Program-made: the position numbers and the translations under genes
Source of the DNA: Amphritea balenae
Lineage (GTDB): Bacteria; Pseudomonadota; Gammaproteobacteria; Pseudomonadales; Balneatricaceae
Direction of reading: 5' to 3'
NCBI RefSeq assembly: GCF_003858655.1
Contig: NZ_RQXV01000001.1
Location: 62,001 to 126,000, forward strand
Length of the DNA: 64,000 nucleotides
Notes under the pieces: generated by a model
Databases searched by the model: none
What the model saw: only the letters and a program-made list of their open reading frames with translations
What the model was told of the DNA's origin: nothing
Part shown: piece by piece, positions 44,149 through 52,677 of the stretch
Layout of the letters: each line of letters begins with the position of its first letter
Numbering within the stretch: position 1 is the first letter of the stretch

Positions 44149-44184
44149 TCCGCAGAGAATATATTGGACTTATTCGCATCTTCC

Positions 44185-45597
44185 CTAACAGTTTGAATCG
44201 GCATTACCGATCGTAGCCAGTTCGCCCAGTGTTAACGGTTTAATAGGTGCGCGAATGTTGTAATAACCAACCTGTGCAGGCGATGCTTTCAGCTCACTGG
44301 CCAATAATGATGAAACGGTTGTTCCGCATTGGCGCCCCTGGCATGGCCCCATACCTGCACGACAAAAAGCTTTGGTCTGATTAGGGCCGCGACATCCATC
44401 ATTTGCCAGGCTACGAATTTCCCCGGCAGTCACCTCTTCACAGCGACAGACAATGGTTTCATCCGGCGGTGACATAAACTCTTCAGCAGGGCTATATAAA
44501 CGGTCCAGAAACGGCCTGATGACTAACTGCTGCTGCAATTCCTGTATCGCCTTTTCCTGTTCAATCTCATTATTCCCAGAAGTAGCCGATCCCGCATCTC
44601 TTTGGCGGACGATCTCAAATACGGCCAGCTTCCCCTGCAGCTCAGCAGCTAGTGCACCACCAATTCCGGCGGAGTCACCCGCGACCAGGATATCCGGATG
44701 ACTACTCTGTCCCCATTTATTAAGCTCAGGTTTCCAACACTTCTGAACCTCATCCCAAACATGGGCAAGACCAAGCGATCGGGTCAGCTGGCTATTAGGT
44801 ATAACGCCCTGATGAACTAACAGACTGCTACAGGAAAGCGTTTGCTGATGACCTTTATTATCATAATAAGTAACCGCCGAAAGGTTACCTGACTCGTCCT
44901 GATCCGCACTAAGACCGGTAACACCACTCAACTGCTGTATCCCGGCTTTTCTTATTTCAGACAGCATCCGCATGCCTTTCAGCACAAAGCGCCAGCCCTT
45001 TAAAGCACCCAGGAATTCAGGCAAAGCTGATCTATAATTTTTACCGGGGGTCGTATCCAGAATCGCATCAATCTTAATACCGGCCCTGATTAACTGACAT
45101 GAAATCAGCAACAGCAGCGGACCACTGCCAGCAATGACAATTGGCCCCGGCGGCGTAAGCCCGGATGTCTTTAACAATATCTGAGCAGCTCCACAGGTCA
45201 TTACTCCAGGCAAAGTCCATCCTGGGAATGGAGAGGGTCTTTCCTGTGCGCCGGTCGCAATAAGCAGCTTATTAAATTCAAAGCGCCGACTTTCACCCTT
45301 AACCGATACATAGAGGATATTATCGGTAGTCACTTCCCAGACAGTTGCCCCATGCAGATAGGTAACACCAGCACCAGAAAAAGCCGTTAATAGCTTTTCA
45401 CCATAGTAATAGTCTGGCCCAAGTATCTGTCTATCTTTTAATGCGGGGCTACCAATATTGCGATAGATCTGCCCACCCGGGCGTGGCTGCTCATCAAGCA
45501 ACAAGACCTTAAGCCCCTGCTTCGCTGCAGTGCTGGCTGCCGACATACCAGCAGGGCCTGCCCCGATAATCGCTAAGTCAAACTGGTTGGAGTTCAT
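44185..45597 (-). CDS. FAD/NAD(P)-binding oxidoreductase with BFD-like Fe-S domain (HcnB/opine oxidase alpha-like)
   Basis: 470 residues. N-terminal FAD fold with LAIIGAGPAGMSAASTAAKQ and LLDEQPRPGGQIYR, then a second nucleotide fold with IVIAGSGPLLLLISCQLIRA, and DILVAGDSAGIGGALAAELQ. The C-terminal 90 residues hold a cluster motif: IVCRCEEVTAGEIRS, then AFCRAGMGPCQGRQC. This matches the alpha subunit of three-part dehydrogenases such as HcnABC, opine oxidase and D-hydroxyproline dehydrogenase. Its ATG overlaps the stop of the ferredoxin-like gene (ATGA), so the two are coupled. It oxidises an amine or imino acid with its partners. Confidence 0.88.
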   Translation of the reverse strand: MNSNQFDLAIIGAGPAGMSAASTAAKQGLKVLLLDEQPRPGGQIYRNIGSPALKDRQILGPDYYYGEKLLTAFSGAGVTYLHGATVWEVTTDNILYVSVKGESRRFEFNKLLIATGAQERPSPFPGWTLPGVMTCGAAQILLKTSGLTPPGPIVIAGSGPLLLLISCQLIRAGIKIDAILDTTPGKNYRSALPEFLGALKGWRFVLKGMRMLSEIRKAGIQQLSGVTGLSADQDESGNLSAVTYYDNKGHQQTLSCSSLLVHQGVIPNSQLTRSLGLAHVWDEVQKCWKPELNKWGQSSHPDILVAGDSAGIGGALAAELQGKLAVFEIVRQRDAGSATSGNNEIEQEKAIQELQQQLVIRPFLDRLYSPAEEFMSPPDETIVCRCEEVTAGEIRSLANDGCRGPNQTKAFCRAGMGPCQGRQCGTTVSSLLASELKASPAQVGYYNIRAPIKPLTLGELATIGNADSNC

Positions 45598-45914
45598 AAA
45601 TCATCTCCCAATACCTGACGCGCCCCACGCTGAATATTCACGACCATTCCATCACGGACCTCAGTCATACAGGCCTGCGTATTTGGCTTGCCGTCTATCT
45701 CCATCAGGCAATCGAAACAGACGCCCATCATGCAGAAGGGAGCCCGCCCACTATCAGTAACCGGTGTTGTGCGAGAAGGTCTGACTCCTGCTTGTAATAC
45801 TGCAGCAGCCACACTTTCACCTTCTAACGCAGTTATCGTCTGGCCTTCAATACAGATAGAAACCAGCCCTTTTTCACTAACAGGCAGACGATTAAACCTG
45901 GAATCGGTTGGCAT
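45594..45914 (-). CDS. [2Fe-2S] ferredoxin-like subunit (HcnA/OoxA-like) of the dehydrogenase
   Basis: 106 residues from ATG 45914, chosen because TTGGAG sits before it; a longer start at 46007 lies inside the upstream gene. The fold shows SICIEGQTITALEGESVAAA and the Cys pattern in APFCMMGVCFDCLMEIDGKP followed by NTQACMTEV, giving four Cys as in HcnA-type small subunits. It passes electrons between the two flavoprotein subunits. It overlaps the FAD gene upstream by 23 bp and the next gene by 4 bp, so all three are made together. Confidence 0.88.
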   Translation of the reverse strand: MPTDSRFNRLPVSEKGLVSICIEGQTITALEGESVAAAVLQAGVRPSRTTPVTDSGRAPFCMMGVCFDCLMEIDGKPNTQACMTEVRDGMVVNIQRGARQVLGDDL

Positions 45915-47022
45915 GAAATTTCTCCAAATTAAGTACCGGATCAGGATTACCCTCGGCAATCCAATCAGCGATTGGGCCAGCATGCGCTGCTGCCAGAGTG
46001 ACACCACTATGGCAGGTCACCAGAAATGCCCCCGGGAATTCTTCTGACTGCTGGTAAATAGGGTGCCCGTCCGGAGTCATTATGCGTAAAGCCCCCCAGG
46101 AACGAATTAGCCTGACATCTTTCAAAAGTGGAAACATAGTCACTGCCCGGCGAGCAATATCCGCAATGACATCGGTGGTAGTGCCACTGTCAAAGCCAAC
46201 ATCCTCCTTGGAATCGCCGCACTGAATCGTACCTTCAGCAGTTTGTCTTACATGTCCGGTTGGATAATCCAGGAAATGCTTCACTCGCTCAGCTATCAGC
46301 ACTTGCCCACGATTAGGAAAAATGGGCGCTTCAATGCCGACCATGGAAGCCAGCTTCTTATTCCCTAAACCCGCCGCTAAAACAACTTTGTCACTGACGT
46401 AGCGGCCATCGGCACTGTGCAGATGAAACTGACCATTTATCGGTTGAACACTGTTGATTGCAGCGGAATTAATTAGCTTTCCGCCCAAACTTGTAAACCT
46501 CTTCAACAGTGCGCGCATCAGATACAACGGATTAACATGACCATCTTCCGGCCCCCAGGTAGCACCAGCCACTTCAGGGCCTATTTCAGGCACCATCTCT
46601 TTAAGCTGCTGATGATCCAACACCTCAAACGGGTAGCCTTCGCTATGGTTCGCTGCCATCTGATCGAGCATATTCGCCCGTTGTGATAGTTCACTTTCAG
46701 ATAAGCAGACAAACAATCCGCCCTTCTGCGACAGTTGAAGATCTATGCCAGTACTCTCTTCAAGACTGGCTGCCATATCCCCCCACAATCGGGCGGATAA
46801 GCGGGATAGATTGGCATATGCCGGGTAGCTATCGCCCTTTCCCTGCACCCATACCAGACCAAAATTGCCCCGCGATGCCCGGAATGCGATATCACCCTCA
46901 TCATAGATGGTGACTTGCTGCCCCTTCTCCTGGATGCCCAAAGCGACAGCCAAACCAACTAAGCCACCGCCAACAACAGCCACATCAGAACCATTACGGC
47001 TTGTTCGGATACCCGCCGCCAT
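45892..47022 (-). CDS. FAD-dependent oxidoreductase (DAO/HcnC-like beta subunit)
   Basis: 376 residues from ATG 47022, preceded by TTGGAGAGAAG; the longer frame up to 47229 runs into the TRAP gene and is not credible. The D-amino-acid-oxidase fold is seen: DVAVVGGGLVGLAVALGIQE, IAFRASRGNFGLVWVQGKGD, VVLAAGLGNKKLA and GALRIMTPDGHPIYQQSEEF. Members oxidise D-amino acids, imino acids or opines, releasing an imine. As the catalytic subunit it decides the substrate, which is unknown here. Upstream is the TRAP binding protein, so uptake and oxidation are encoded together. Confidence 0.88.
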   Translation of the reverse strand: MAAGIRTSRNGSDVAVVGGGLVGLAVALGIQEKGQQVTIYDEGDIAFRASRGNFGLVWVQGKGDSYPAYANLSRLSARLWGDMAASLEESTGIDLQLSQKGGLFVCLSESELSQRANMLDQMAANHSEGYPFEVLDHQQLKEMVPEIGPEVAGATWGPEDGHVNPLYLMRALLKRFTSLGGKLINSAAINSVQPINGQFHLHSADGRYVSDKVVLAAGLGNKKLASMVGIEAPIFPNRGQVLIAERVKHFLDYPTGHVRQTAEGTIQCGDSKEDVGFDSGTTTDVIADIARRAVTMFPLLKDVRLIRSWGALRIMTPDGHPIYQQSEEFPGAFLVTCHSGVTLAAAHAGPIADWIAEGNPDPVLNLEKFHANRFQV

Positions 47023-47122
47023 CTGCTTCTCTCCAATAGTTTTGGTAAATCTTATTCTGGTAAACGTTAAAGCTTGATCAGGTAGGTCCGGCCAGGCATG
47101 TAGCCTGACCGGCGGATCGAAC

Positions 47123-48124
47123 TTATTGAGCCAGAGCGGCGTTAAGAATTTTCTCAGCCCATTCCTTGCCGATATCATCGACAATTTCAGGCCATACATT
47201 CTGTTTAACTTTTTCAGCAGTCGCTGCAATCTGCTCAGGGGTTACCTCAACAATAGTTGCACCGGCATCAGCCAGGCGCTGCTCATTTGCCGCCTGATCT
47301 TTCTCAGCCGTTGCCCAACGACGGTTTTCAAAGTTCAGAGCCGCCTTAGATACGGCAGCTTGCTGCTCAGGTTTCAGATCATTGAAGCGCTCTTCATTGA
47401 TCAGCAGATACCACACTTCAAAGTGTGTATTCAGTGGCACATAGTATTTTGTAACATCGCGGAATGAAGCGAAGTACCCCTCAGCACCCGAGCCTATAAC
47501 GCCGTCAACCACGCCGGTCTGAACAGCTGTAAATGCTTCTGAGAATGGCAACGGTGAACCGATAAAACCAACATTATCTGCCAACAACTGGAACACCTTA
47601 ATCGGCGGAACACGTACTTTAGCAGACTTGCTAATAGCTGAATCAGCAGCACCATCAACTTGTTTATTCAGCGCAATACCGCCGAAATAAACTGGCCACG
47701 CACCTAAGACTTTGATGCCCTGCTGCTGGTACAAAGAAGATACCGTGTCACGCATTACAGAACCGGGGCCAAACTTACCCTTGGCATCCTCCCATCCCTG
47801 AACCATGTATGGCAGCGATACAATCTGAAAACGCTTATCAACGCTGGAGGCGATTGGTTGCACTGCCATATCGACAGCACCAAGACCAACACGTTCCTGT
47901 ACCACCGTGTAATCGCCCAGTGCATTTGCCGCGTAAAGTTTAACCCGCAACTTACCCTCTGTTGCCGCAGAAACGTCTTCAGCGAACTGCTTGGCATCTA
48001 TATCAATAGCGGCCCCTTGTGGACGAACATGGGACAGTTTAAGCGTTGCCGCTTCGGCAATTCCAACGGTGGCCAGCGACAAAGACATCGCCAGAACTAA
48101 TTTTTTAGTAATTGATGTAAACAT
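47123..48124 (-). CDS. dctP: TRAP transporter substrate-binding protein (DctP family)
   Basis: 333 residues with a signal peptide (MFTSITKKLVLAMSLSLATV, cut near AEA-A). The mature part: TLKLSHVRPQGAAIDIDAKQ, RLGVVEYGL-like KLYAANALGDYTVVQERVGL, KVRVPPIKVFQLLADNVGFI with the ligand-binding Arg, and AVQTGVVDGVIG. It binds the operon's substrate in the periplasm. The gene lies 69 bp after dctM and 100 bp before the dehydrogenase genes, on one strand. The order is dctQ-dctM-dctP, unlike the dctP-dctQ-dctM order at 20-23 kb. Confidence 0.93.
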   Translation of the reverse strand: MFTSITKKLVLAMSLSLATVGIAEAATLKLSHVRPQGAAIDIDAKQFAEDVSAATEGKLRVKLYAANALGDYTVVQERVGLGAVDMAVQPIASSVDKRFQIVSLPYMVQGWEDAKGKFGPGSVMRDTVSSLYQQQGIKVLGAWPVYFGGIALNKQVDGAADSAISKSAKVRVPPIKVFQLLADNVGFIGSPLPFSEAFTAVQTGVVDGVIGSGAEGYFASFRDVTKYYVPLNTHFEVWYLLINEERFNDLKPEQQAAVSKAALNFENRRWATAEKDQAANEQRLADAGATIVEVTPEQIAATAEKVKQNVWPEIVDDIGKEWAEKILNAALAQ

Positions 48125-48193
48125 GGTTTTCCTCTTTTTGTTTTCATTGGACTATTTTTTAAGACAATCTATTAGGTCGATGCTTTAGCGTTT

Positions 48194-49492
48194 TCAGTAA
48201 CCCAACATTGCCGGGATATACTCAGAGAGTTCGGGCCAGATCAGAACCAGCACCACTACTGGCAGATAACCAAACAGCAACAGGATCATTGCCGGTTTAA
48301 TCACTTCAGTGAATTTAACGTTACCTATTCGAGCACCCAGATAGAGGATGCTGGCATACGGAGGTGTCACCCCGCCCATCGCAGTGGTAACACCCATAAT
48401 GGCGGCAAACTGGATTGGGCTTACGCCAAGCGCGCCCATCAAAGGCATCAGCAGTGGTGCAGTCAGAATGATCGCGGTAATATCATTAACAACCATGCCG
48501 ATAGCGAACAGAAACAGTGTGACCAGAATCAGCAGCGTCGTTTTGTCCTGAGTAATCTCAAAAATGGACTCCACCAGCGCTTGTGGAATATCTTCCATCA
48601 CAAACATCTGACTCAGCATCAGACTAAACAGGATCATGATCAGGATCGCGCCAACGGCGGTCGCAGACTCTTTTCCCGCTTCAAGGAAACCTTTCCAGGT
48701 AAGCCCTTTATAGATCATGAAACCTACCGGCAGAGCATAAATCACAGCAACAGCAGCCGCCTCTGTTGGCGTCATAATGCCGCCATAGATACCGCCCAGG
48801 ATAATCACCGGCATTAACAAAGCGGGAGTAGCAAGTACAGTATTTGAGCCGGCCTGTTTGACCATTTCACCCATTGAGACTTGCTCATCCAACACCAGTG
48901 GAAACTTCCGCGCCATCACCAGATTCACGATGGCAAAATTCAGCATGATCAGAAGCCCAGGCCCCAGCGTTGCCAGAAAACTTGCCAGAATTGATGTCTC
49001 GGTGACCCAGCCATAAACGATCATGGTGACACTGGGTGGAATCAACAGACCCAGAATTGAAGAGTTGGCGATCAGAGCTGTGGCGTAAGCACGCGGATAA
49101 CCTTTACGCTCCATCTCAGGAATCAGCAACGGGCCAATGGCCGCAATACCGGTCAGGCCACTACCAGAAATTGCACCGATAATTGCACAGCTGATTGAAG
49201 CCACAACACCCAGACCGCCACGAATACGGCCGACAAAGACGTTAACAAACTTCAACAGACTTGCTGCAATACCGCTGACACTCATGATGGTGCCGGCAAA
49301 TACAAATAAAGGAATAGCCAGAAGCACGGGGTTAGTTAACTGGCTGAATCCCCATAGCATCATCCCCTTAAAGGTCGCTTCACCGATTAAGGCCATTACC
49401 ATCAAACCGGCACCAAAACAGTACGGCAGGGGTACCCCTAAGCTGAGCAAAATAACGAGCACAGCAAACGCTAATAGTGCGATTTCAATCAT
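48194..49492 (-). CDS. dctM: TRAP transporter large permease subunit (DctM family)
   Basis: 432 residues from ATG 49492; a GTG at 49498 is the only alternative and sits too near the GAGGT site. About 12 membrane helices. Conserved parts: IPLFVFAGTIMSVSGIAASL, AIIGAISGSGLTGIAAIGPL, SSILGLLIPPSVTMIVYGWV, GGIMTPTEAAAVAVIYALPV and GGVTPPYASILYLGARIG. Its ATG overlaps the dctQ stop by 8 bp (ATGATTGA), so the two membrane subunits are translationally coupled. It is the ion-driven permease of the operon's uptake system. Confidence 0.95.
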   Translation of the reverse strand: MIEIALLAFAVLVILLSLGVPLPYCFGAGLMVMALIGEATFKGMMLWGFSQLTNPVLLAIPLFVFAGTIMSVSGIAASLLKFVNVFVGRIRGGLGVVASISCAIIGAISGSGLTGIAAIGPLLIPEMERKGYPRAYATALIANSSILGLLIPPSVTMIVYGWVTETSILASFLATLGPGLLIMLNFAIVNLVMARKFPLVLDEQVSMGEMVKQAGSNTVLATPALLMPVIILGGIYGGIMTPTEAAAVAVIYALPVGFMIYKGLTWKGFLEAGKESATAVGAILIMILFSLMLSQMFVMEDIPQALVESIFEITQDKTTLLILVTLFLFAIGMVVNDITAIILTAPLLMPLMGALGVSPIQFAAIMGVTTAMGGVTPPYASILYLGARIGNVKFTEVIKPAMILLLFGYLPVVVLVLIWPELSEYIPAMLGY

Positions 49493-50045
49493 CTGCACGT
49501 ACCTCTTTCTGTTCTAACATCTGAAATTCATCGAGTTCACTGGTGTGAGGGTGCTCATGATCTATCGGCTTATCTGCTTCAGGACCTCCCTTGATCAGGA
49601 AGCGAACATGCTTATACAGATGCCAGGCGACATAACAGCTCATCAGCAGGAGACCAATAAACAGAGCCGATTCGTAAATAATGGTTGGCAGGTAGAGGGT
49701 CGGAGTCTCTTTGCCAACGCGCATGGCATATTTGAAGTAGTCCCATGCCCACCAGGTTAGCCAGGCAGAGATGATCAAACTTAAGAACTCTGATATCACT
49801 AACAGAATATGACGGGCTCTTTCCGTATCGAGAAAAATCTCAAGGACGTTAGCCCTGATTTGAGTATCCTCACGGGAAGCATTAACTGCTCCAAGGATGT
49901 AAAGCCACAGGGTCGGGATAACGGCTACTTCCTCTAATCCCATAATCGGAGTTTCAAAGACGTAACGCGTAATAACCTGAACGAATTGCATACCAGCCAC
50001 GGTGCTGATTAATATCGCCAGAGTGTATCTGAACAACCTCTCCAT
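49485..50045 (-). CDS. dctQ: TRAP transporter small permease subunit (DctQ family)
   Basis: 186 residues, four membrane helices at about 5-25, 44-58, 80-104 and 122-146. The phrase QVITRYVFETPIMGLEEVAV with the following IPTLWLYILGA is a DctQ hallmark. A polar C-terminal tail of about 30 residues (PIDHEHPHTSELDEF) is longer than average and rich in acidic residues and His. It is the first gene of the TRAP-dehydrogenase-ridA operon. Its upstream region holds the ATAA-N7-TTAT operator and is shared with the divergent LysR regulator. Confidence 0.92.
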   Translation of the reverse strand: MERLFRYTLAILISTVAGMQFVQVITRYVFETPIMGLEEVAVIPTLWLYILGAVNASREDTQIRANVLEIFLDTERARHILLVISEFLSLIISAWLTWWAWDYFKYAMRVGKETPTLYLPTIIYESALFIGLLLMSCYVAWHLYKHVRFLIKGGPEADKPIDHEHPHTSELDEFQMLEQKEVRADD

Positions 50046-50169
50046 AATTATTATCTCTTTGCTGGAGCCTATTAAAAGTTGATAGTGCTGAGATAAAGTT
50101 CATCTCAGCAGGTCATGCCATGGTCACAAAACGAGCAAATAACATCAAATCGTTTATCTTTGGCACTTG

Positions 50170-50184
50170 ATAACATAGTGTTAT
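50170..50184. promoter_or_regulatory. LysR-type operator ATAA-N7-TTAT
   Basis: ATAACATAGTGTTAT is a perfect 15-bp palindrome, 28 bp before the LysR ATG and 125 bp before dctQ. ATAA-N7-TTAT is the pattern reported for the opine regulator OccR, and it also fits the LysR-type T-N11-A rule. The regulator next to it is OccR-like. Confidence 0.65.
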
Positions 50185-50211
50185 ATAGTTTTGTCTTGAA
50201 GGAGATCTAAT

Positions 50212-51138
50212 ATGGCCAAATTGAGCTTTAGACAGGTAGAAGCATTTCGTGCGGTGATGATTGCAGGCACCACAACCGGCGCGGCTGAAATGTTATTTAT
50301 TTCACAACCTGCTGTAAGCCGTCTGTTAAGTGACTTCGAAGCATCAGTGAAGGTAACTCTGTTTGAGCGCCATAAGAAACGCCTGCTACCCACACCTGAA
50401 GCCTTAATACTTTTCGAGGAGGTTGAAAGATCATTCGTTGGCGTTGAACAGCTGGCAAGAACGGCGGAGGAACTCAGAGAGTTTCATCGGGGAACACTTC
50501 GGATAGCATGCATGCCAACGATGGCTCAGGAATTTCTTCCTAAAGTAGCCCATGACTTTCAGCAACAAAATAAAGGGGTTTCGATGACCCTTCAGGTCAG
50601 AAGCTCGCAGCAGGTAGCCGACTGGATTGCGACCCAACACTTCGATATCGGATTGTCCGCAATAAAAGTGTCTGACCCTGCCATTAAAGTTGAGTCGCTT
50701 GCCCAGACTCAGCTCGTTTGTATCCTGCCTCCCGGCCACCCTCTGCAGGATAAAAGTGAAATTGTTCCCAAAGATCTTGAAGGTGAGTTATTTGTTTCAC
50801 TGGGCACAGAACAAAGCATCAGGTACAAAGTTGATGAAGTATTTGAGCAAGCGGATGTTAAAAGGCAGATGCTGTTCGACACCCAGGTTTCCCATGTGGC
50901 TTGTTCATACGTTTTGGCGGGCTCCGGAGTCTCACTGGTTGACGCTGTTACCGCAATTAACTATATCGAAAGAGGTTTAATCATAAAGCCTTTTACCCCT
51001 TCGATACGGTTTAATTACAACATCATCTATCCGGCCACACGCTCCATATCCAGGCTGGCGCTGGAATTCTCAGAGCTTTTAAGGTCAAGGCTTGTAGAGC
51101 TATCAGACAGATCAAATGGGCTACTTATCATTAAGTAA
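50212..51138 (+). CDS. LysR-family regulator, OccR/NocR-like
   Basis: 308 residues. The HTH is at the very start: LSFRQVEAFRAVMIAGTTTG, AAEMLFISQPAVSRLLSDFE. Then FERHKKRLLPTPEALILFEE, and an effector domain beginning GTLRIACMPTMAQEFLPKVA. The segment FRAVMIAGTTTGAAEML is close to OccR/NocR and related opine and amino-acid regulators. It is divergent from the TRAP-dehydrogenase-ridA operon, with an ATAA-N7-TTAT box between, so it probably activates that operon when the substrate is present. AAGGAG lies 9 bp before the ATG. Confidence 0.9.
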   Translation: MAKLSFRQVEAFRAVMIAGTTTGAAEMLFISQPAVSRLLSDFEASVKVTLFERHKKRLLPTPEALILFEEVERSFVGVEQLARTAEELREFHRGTLRIACMPTMAQEFLPKVAHDFQQQNKGVSMTLQVRSSQQVADWIATQHFDIGLSAIKVSDPAIKVESLAQTQLVCILPPGHPLQDKSEIVPKDLEGELFVSLGTEQSIRYKVDEVFEQADVKRQMLFDTQVSHVACSYVLAGSGVSLVDAVTAINYIERGLIIKPFTPSIRFNYNIIYPATRSISRLALEFSELLRSRLVELSDRSNGLLIIK

Positions 51139-51385
51139 ATAATTCAATAAAGGTCTAGGAAAATGGCTCCATAAATACTCACCGTCGAAAAAAACCAGAT
51201 TAAGCGGCAACAGATAAACCCAGGGGTTACCTGTTGATCAGGTTAACTTCTTTCAAAACCTACGCTCTTATCTATTACTTGTAGCATCACAGTTACATCA
51301 ACCAACACAGGCTGTATTATCTCCCCCTTCAATAAAGAAATTCAGTTTTAACTATATTCTTTAATAAGAGACAGGATAGACAATC

Positions 51386-52249
51386 TTGGTAAGCCGTTCT
51401 TCAGATCTTTTGCTCGGTGCTGGACTTGCATTAGCGACAACGCTAGTGATGAGCCTGACTGCAGCGGTAATCAAATACACGTCGGAATTTGTCTCTGTCG
51501 AGCTCATAGTACTGGTCCAGTATCTTATCTGTGTGGCTGTTATGCTGCCCTGGCTGGCAGCTAAAGGTCTGAAACAACTTAAAACTGAAAGGCCCCTACT
51601 CCACCTGCTCCGTGGCACTGCAGGCTGGCTCTGTTTCTATAGCTATTATCTGGCGCTGAATGAGATACCTATGGTTGAGGCATCTCTACTGCGAAATTCA
51701 GCACCTCTAGTGGTGCCGGTCGTTGTACTGATATGGTTAAAATACCGCATGCCCTGGCGTAATTGGTTGCCGGTTCTGTTGGGTTTTATAGGGATTGCGC
51801 TGGTGCTGAAGCCTGACGGAAGCAGCCTTAGCCTCGGACACCTGATAGCCTTTACCTCTGCTATCGCATTGGCAGCTTCTATTGTCACGACCCGGGTGTT
51901 AACCAAAACAGAACCGACCAATAGAATTCTGTTCTACTACTTCAGTATTTCCGCGCTGTTATCTGTACCGCTCGCTATTACTCAGTGGCAGTCAGTCCCG
52001 CTATTCACACTACCACTAATGCTGATTATAGGGCTTTCTATCTGGGTCATTATGTGGCTCTATACTCAGGCTTATAAATACGCCAAAGCAACAGTGATCG
52101 CGCCACTTAGTTACTTCGGCGTGCTGTTTACCGGCCTGTTAGGATGGTATTTCTGGCAACAGGTGCCTGACACCTTCGCTATAGCCGGTGCAATACTGAT
52201 TATCAGTGGGGGGATTGGTTCTGTTTATCTTGGAAAGGAAAAGGGTTAA
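51386..52249 (+). CDS. DMT superfamily transporter (EamA domain)
   Basis: 287 residues starting at TTG 51386 with AGGA upstream; no ATG is available nearby. Ten membrane helices in two EamA repeats of about 140 residues. Visible: GLALATTLVMSLTAAVIKYT, LLHLLRGTAGWLCFYSYYLA, EIPMVEASLLRNSAPLVVPV, LPVLLGFIGIALVLKPDG, then the second repeat with SYFGVLFTGLLGWYFWQQVP. It likely exports a small metabolite from the cytoplasm. The DUF3301 gene starts only 3 bp after its stop, so the two are cotranscribed. Confidence 0.88.
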   Translation: MVSRSSDLLLGAGLALATTLVMSLTAAVIKYTSEFVSVELIVLVQYLICVAVMLPWLAAKGLKQLKTERPLLHLLRGTAGWLCFYSYYLALNEIPMVEASLLRNSAPLVVPVVVLIWLKYRMPWRNWLPVLLGFIGIALVLKPDGSSLSLGHLIAFTSAIALAASIVTTRVLTKTEPTNRILFYYFSISALLSVPLAITQWQSVPLFTLPLMLIIGLSIWVIMWLYTQAYKYAKATVIAPLSYFGVLFTGLLGWYFWQQVPDTFAIAGAILIISGGIGSVYLGKEKG

Positions 52250-52251
52250 CT

Positions 52252-52569
52252 GTGTATTTTGAATTATCTGATCTGTTTTGGCTAACCTTGCTCTGTCTGG
52301 CCTGCCTGCACTGGTGGCACGGTCAGAAAGCCAAAGAAGTGGCACTAAGAGCTGCGGTTAAAGAGTGCAAAGAGATGGATTTGCAATTACTGGATCACAG
52401 CATCTATCTGCGCGGTTTCTGGTTCAAGCGCGATCATAACGGCAAACTCAGAATCTGGCGTTCTTACCTGTTTGACTTCACCGCTACCGGTGATGATCGA
52501 GCCAAAGGACGGGTGGCAATGCTCGGCTTTAAAGTGACCGGCGTCACTCTTGAGACGCATCGCATCTGA
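52252..52569 (+). CDS. DUF3301 domain-containing protein
   Basis: 105 residues from GTG 52252, immediately after the EamA stop. One N-terminal membrane segment (LSDLFWLTLLCLACLHWW) is followed by a basic, soluble part with ALRAAVKECKEMDLQLLDHS, LRGFWFKRDHNGKLRIWRSY and LFDFTATGDDRAKGRV, the typical DUF3301 pattern in gammaproteobacteria. Function is unknown. The membrane anchor and coupling to the EamA gene suggest an inner-membrane role. Confidence 0.88.
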   Translation: MYFELSDLFWLTLLCLACLHWWHGQKAKEVALRAAVKECKEMDLQLLDHSIYLRGFWFKRDHNGKLRIWRSYLFDFTATGDDRAKGRVAMLGFKVTGVTLETHRI

Positions 52570-52677
52570 ATTGGTAATAGCAACCGTTAATTCTGAACCT
52601 CACAACAAGGGAGATGAATATTACCGACAAAGCTATTCATGAGCTTATGGTCTGATACAGCACTGTTTTCATCCAAC

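Noticed and set aside
43917-44204. 95-codon minus-strand frame between ridA and the HcnB-like gene
   Set aside because: It runs through the inverted repeat, overlaps the end of the HcnB-like gene and has no recognisable domain or ribosome site.
44185-47022. Three dehydrogenase subunits as hydrogen cyanide synthase HcnABC
   Set aside because: Gene order differs (C-A-B), and linkage to RidA, a TRAP importer and an OccR-like regulator fits amino/imino acid or opine oxidation better.
47023-47229. N-terminal 69-residue extension of the FAD subunit
   Set aside because: It overlaps the end of the TRAP binding-protein gene, lacks a ribosome site, and the family begins at the FAD-binding strand.
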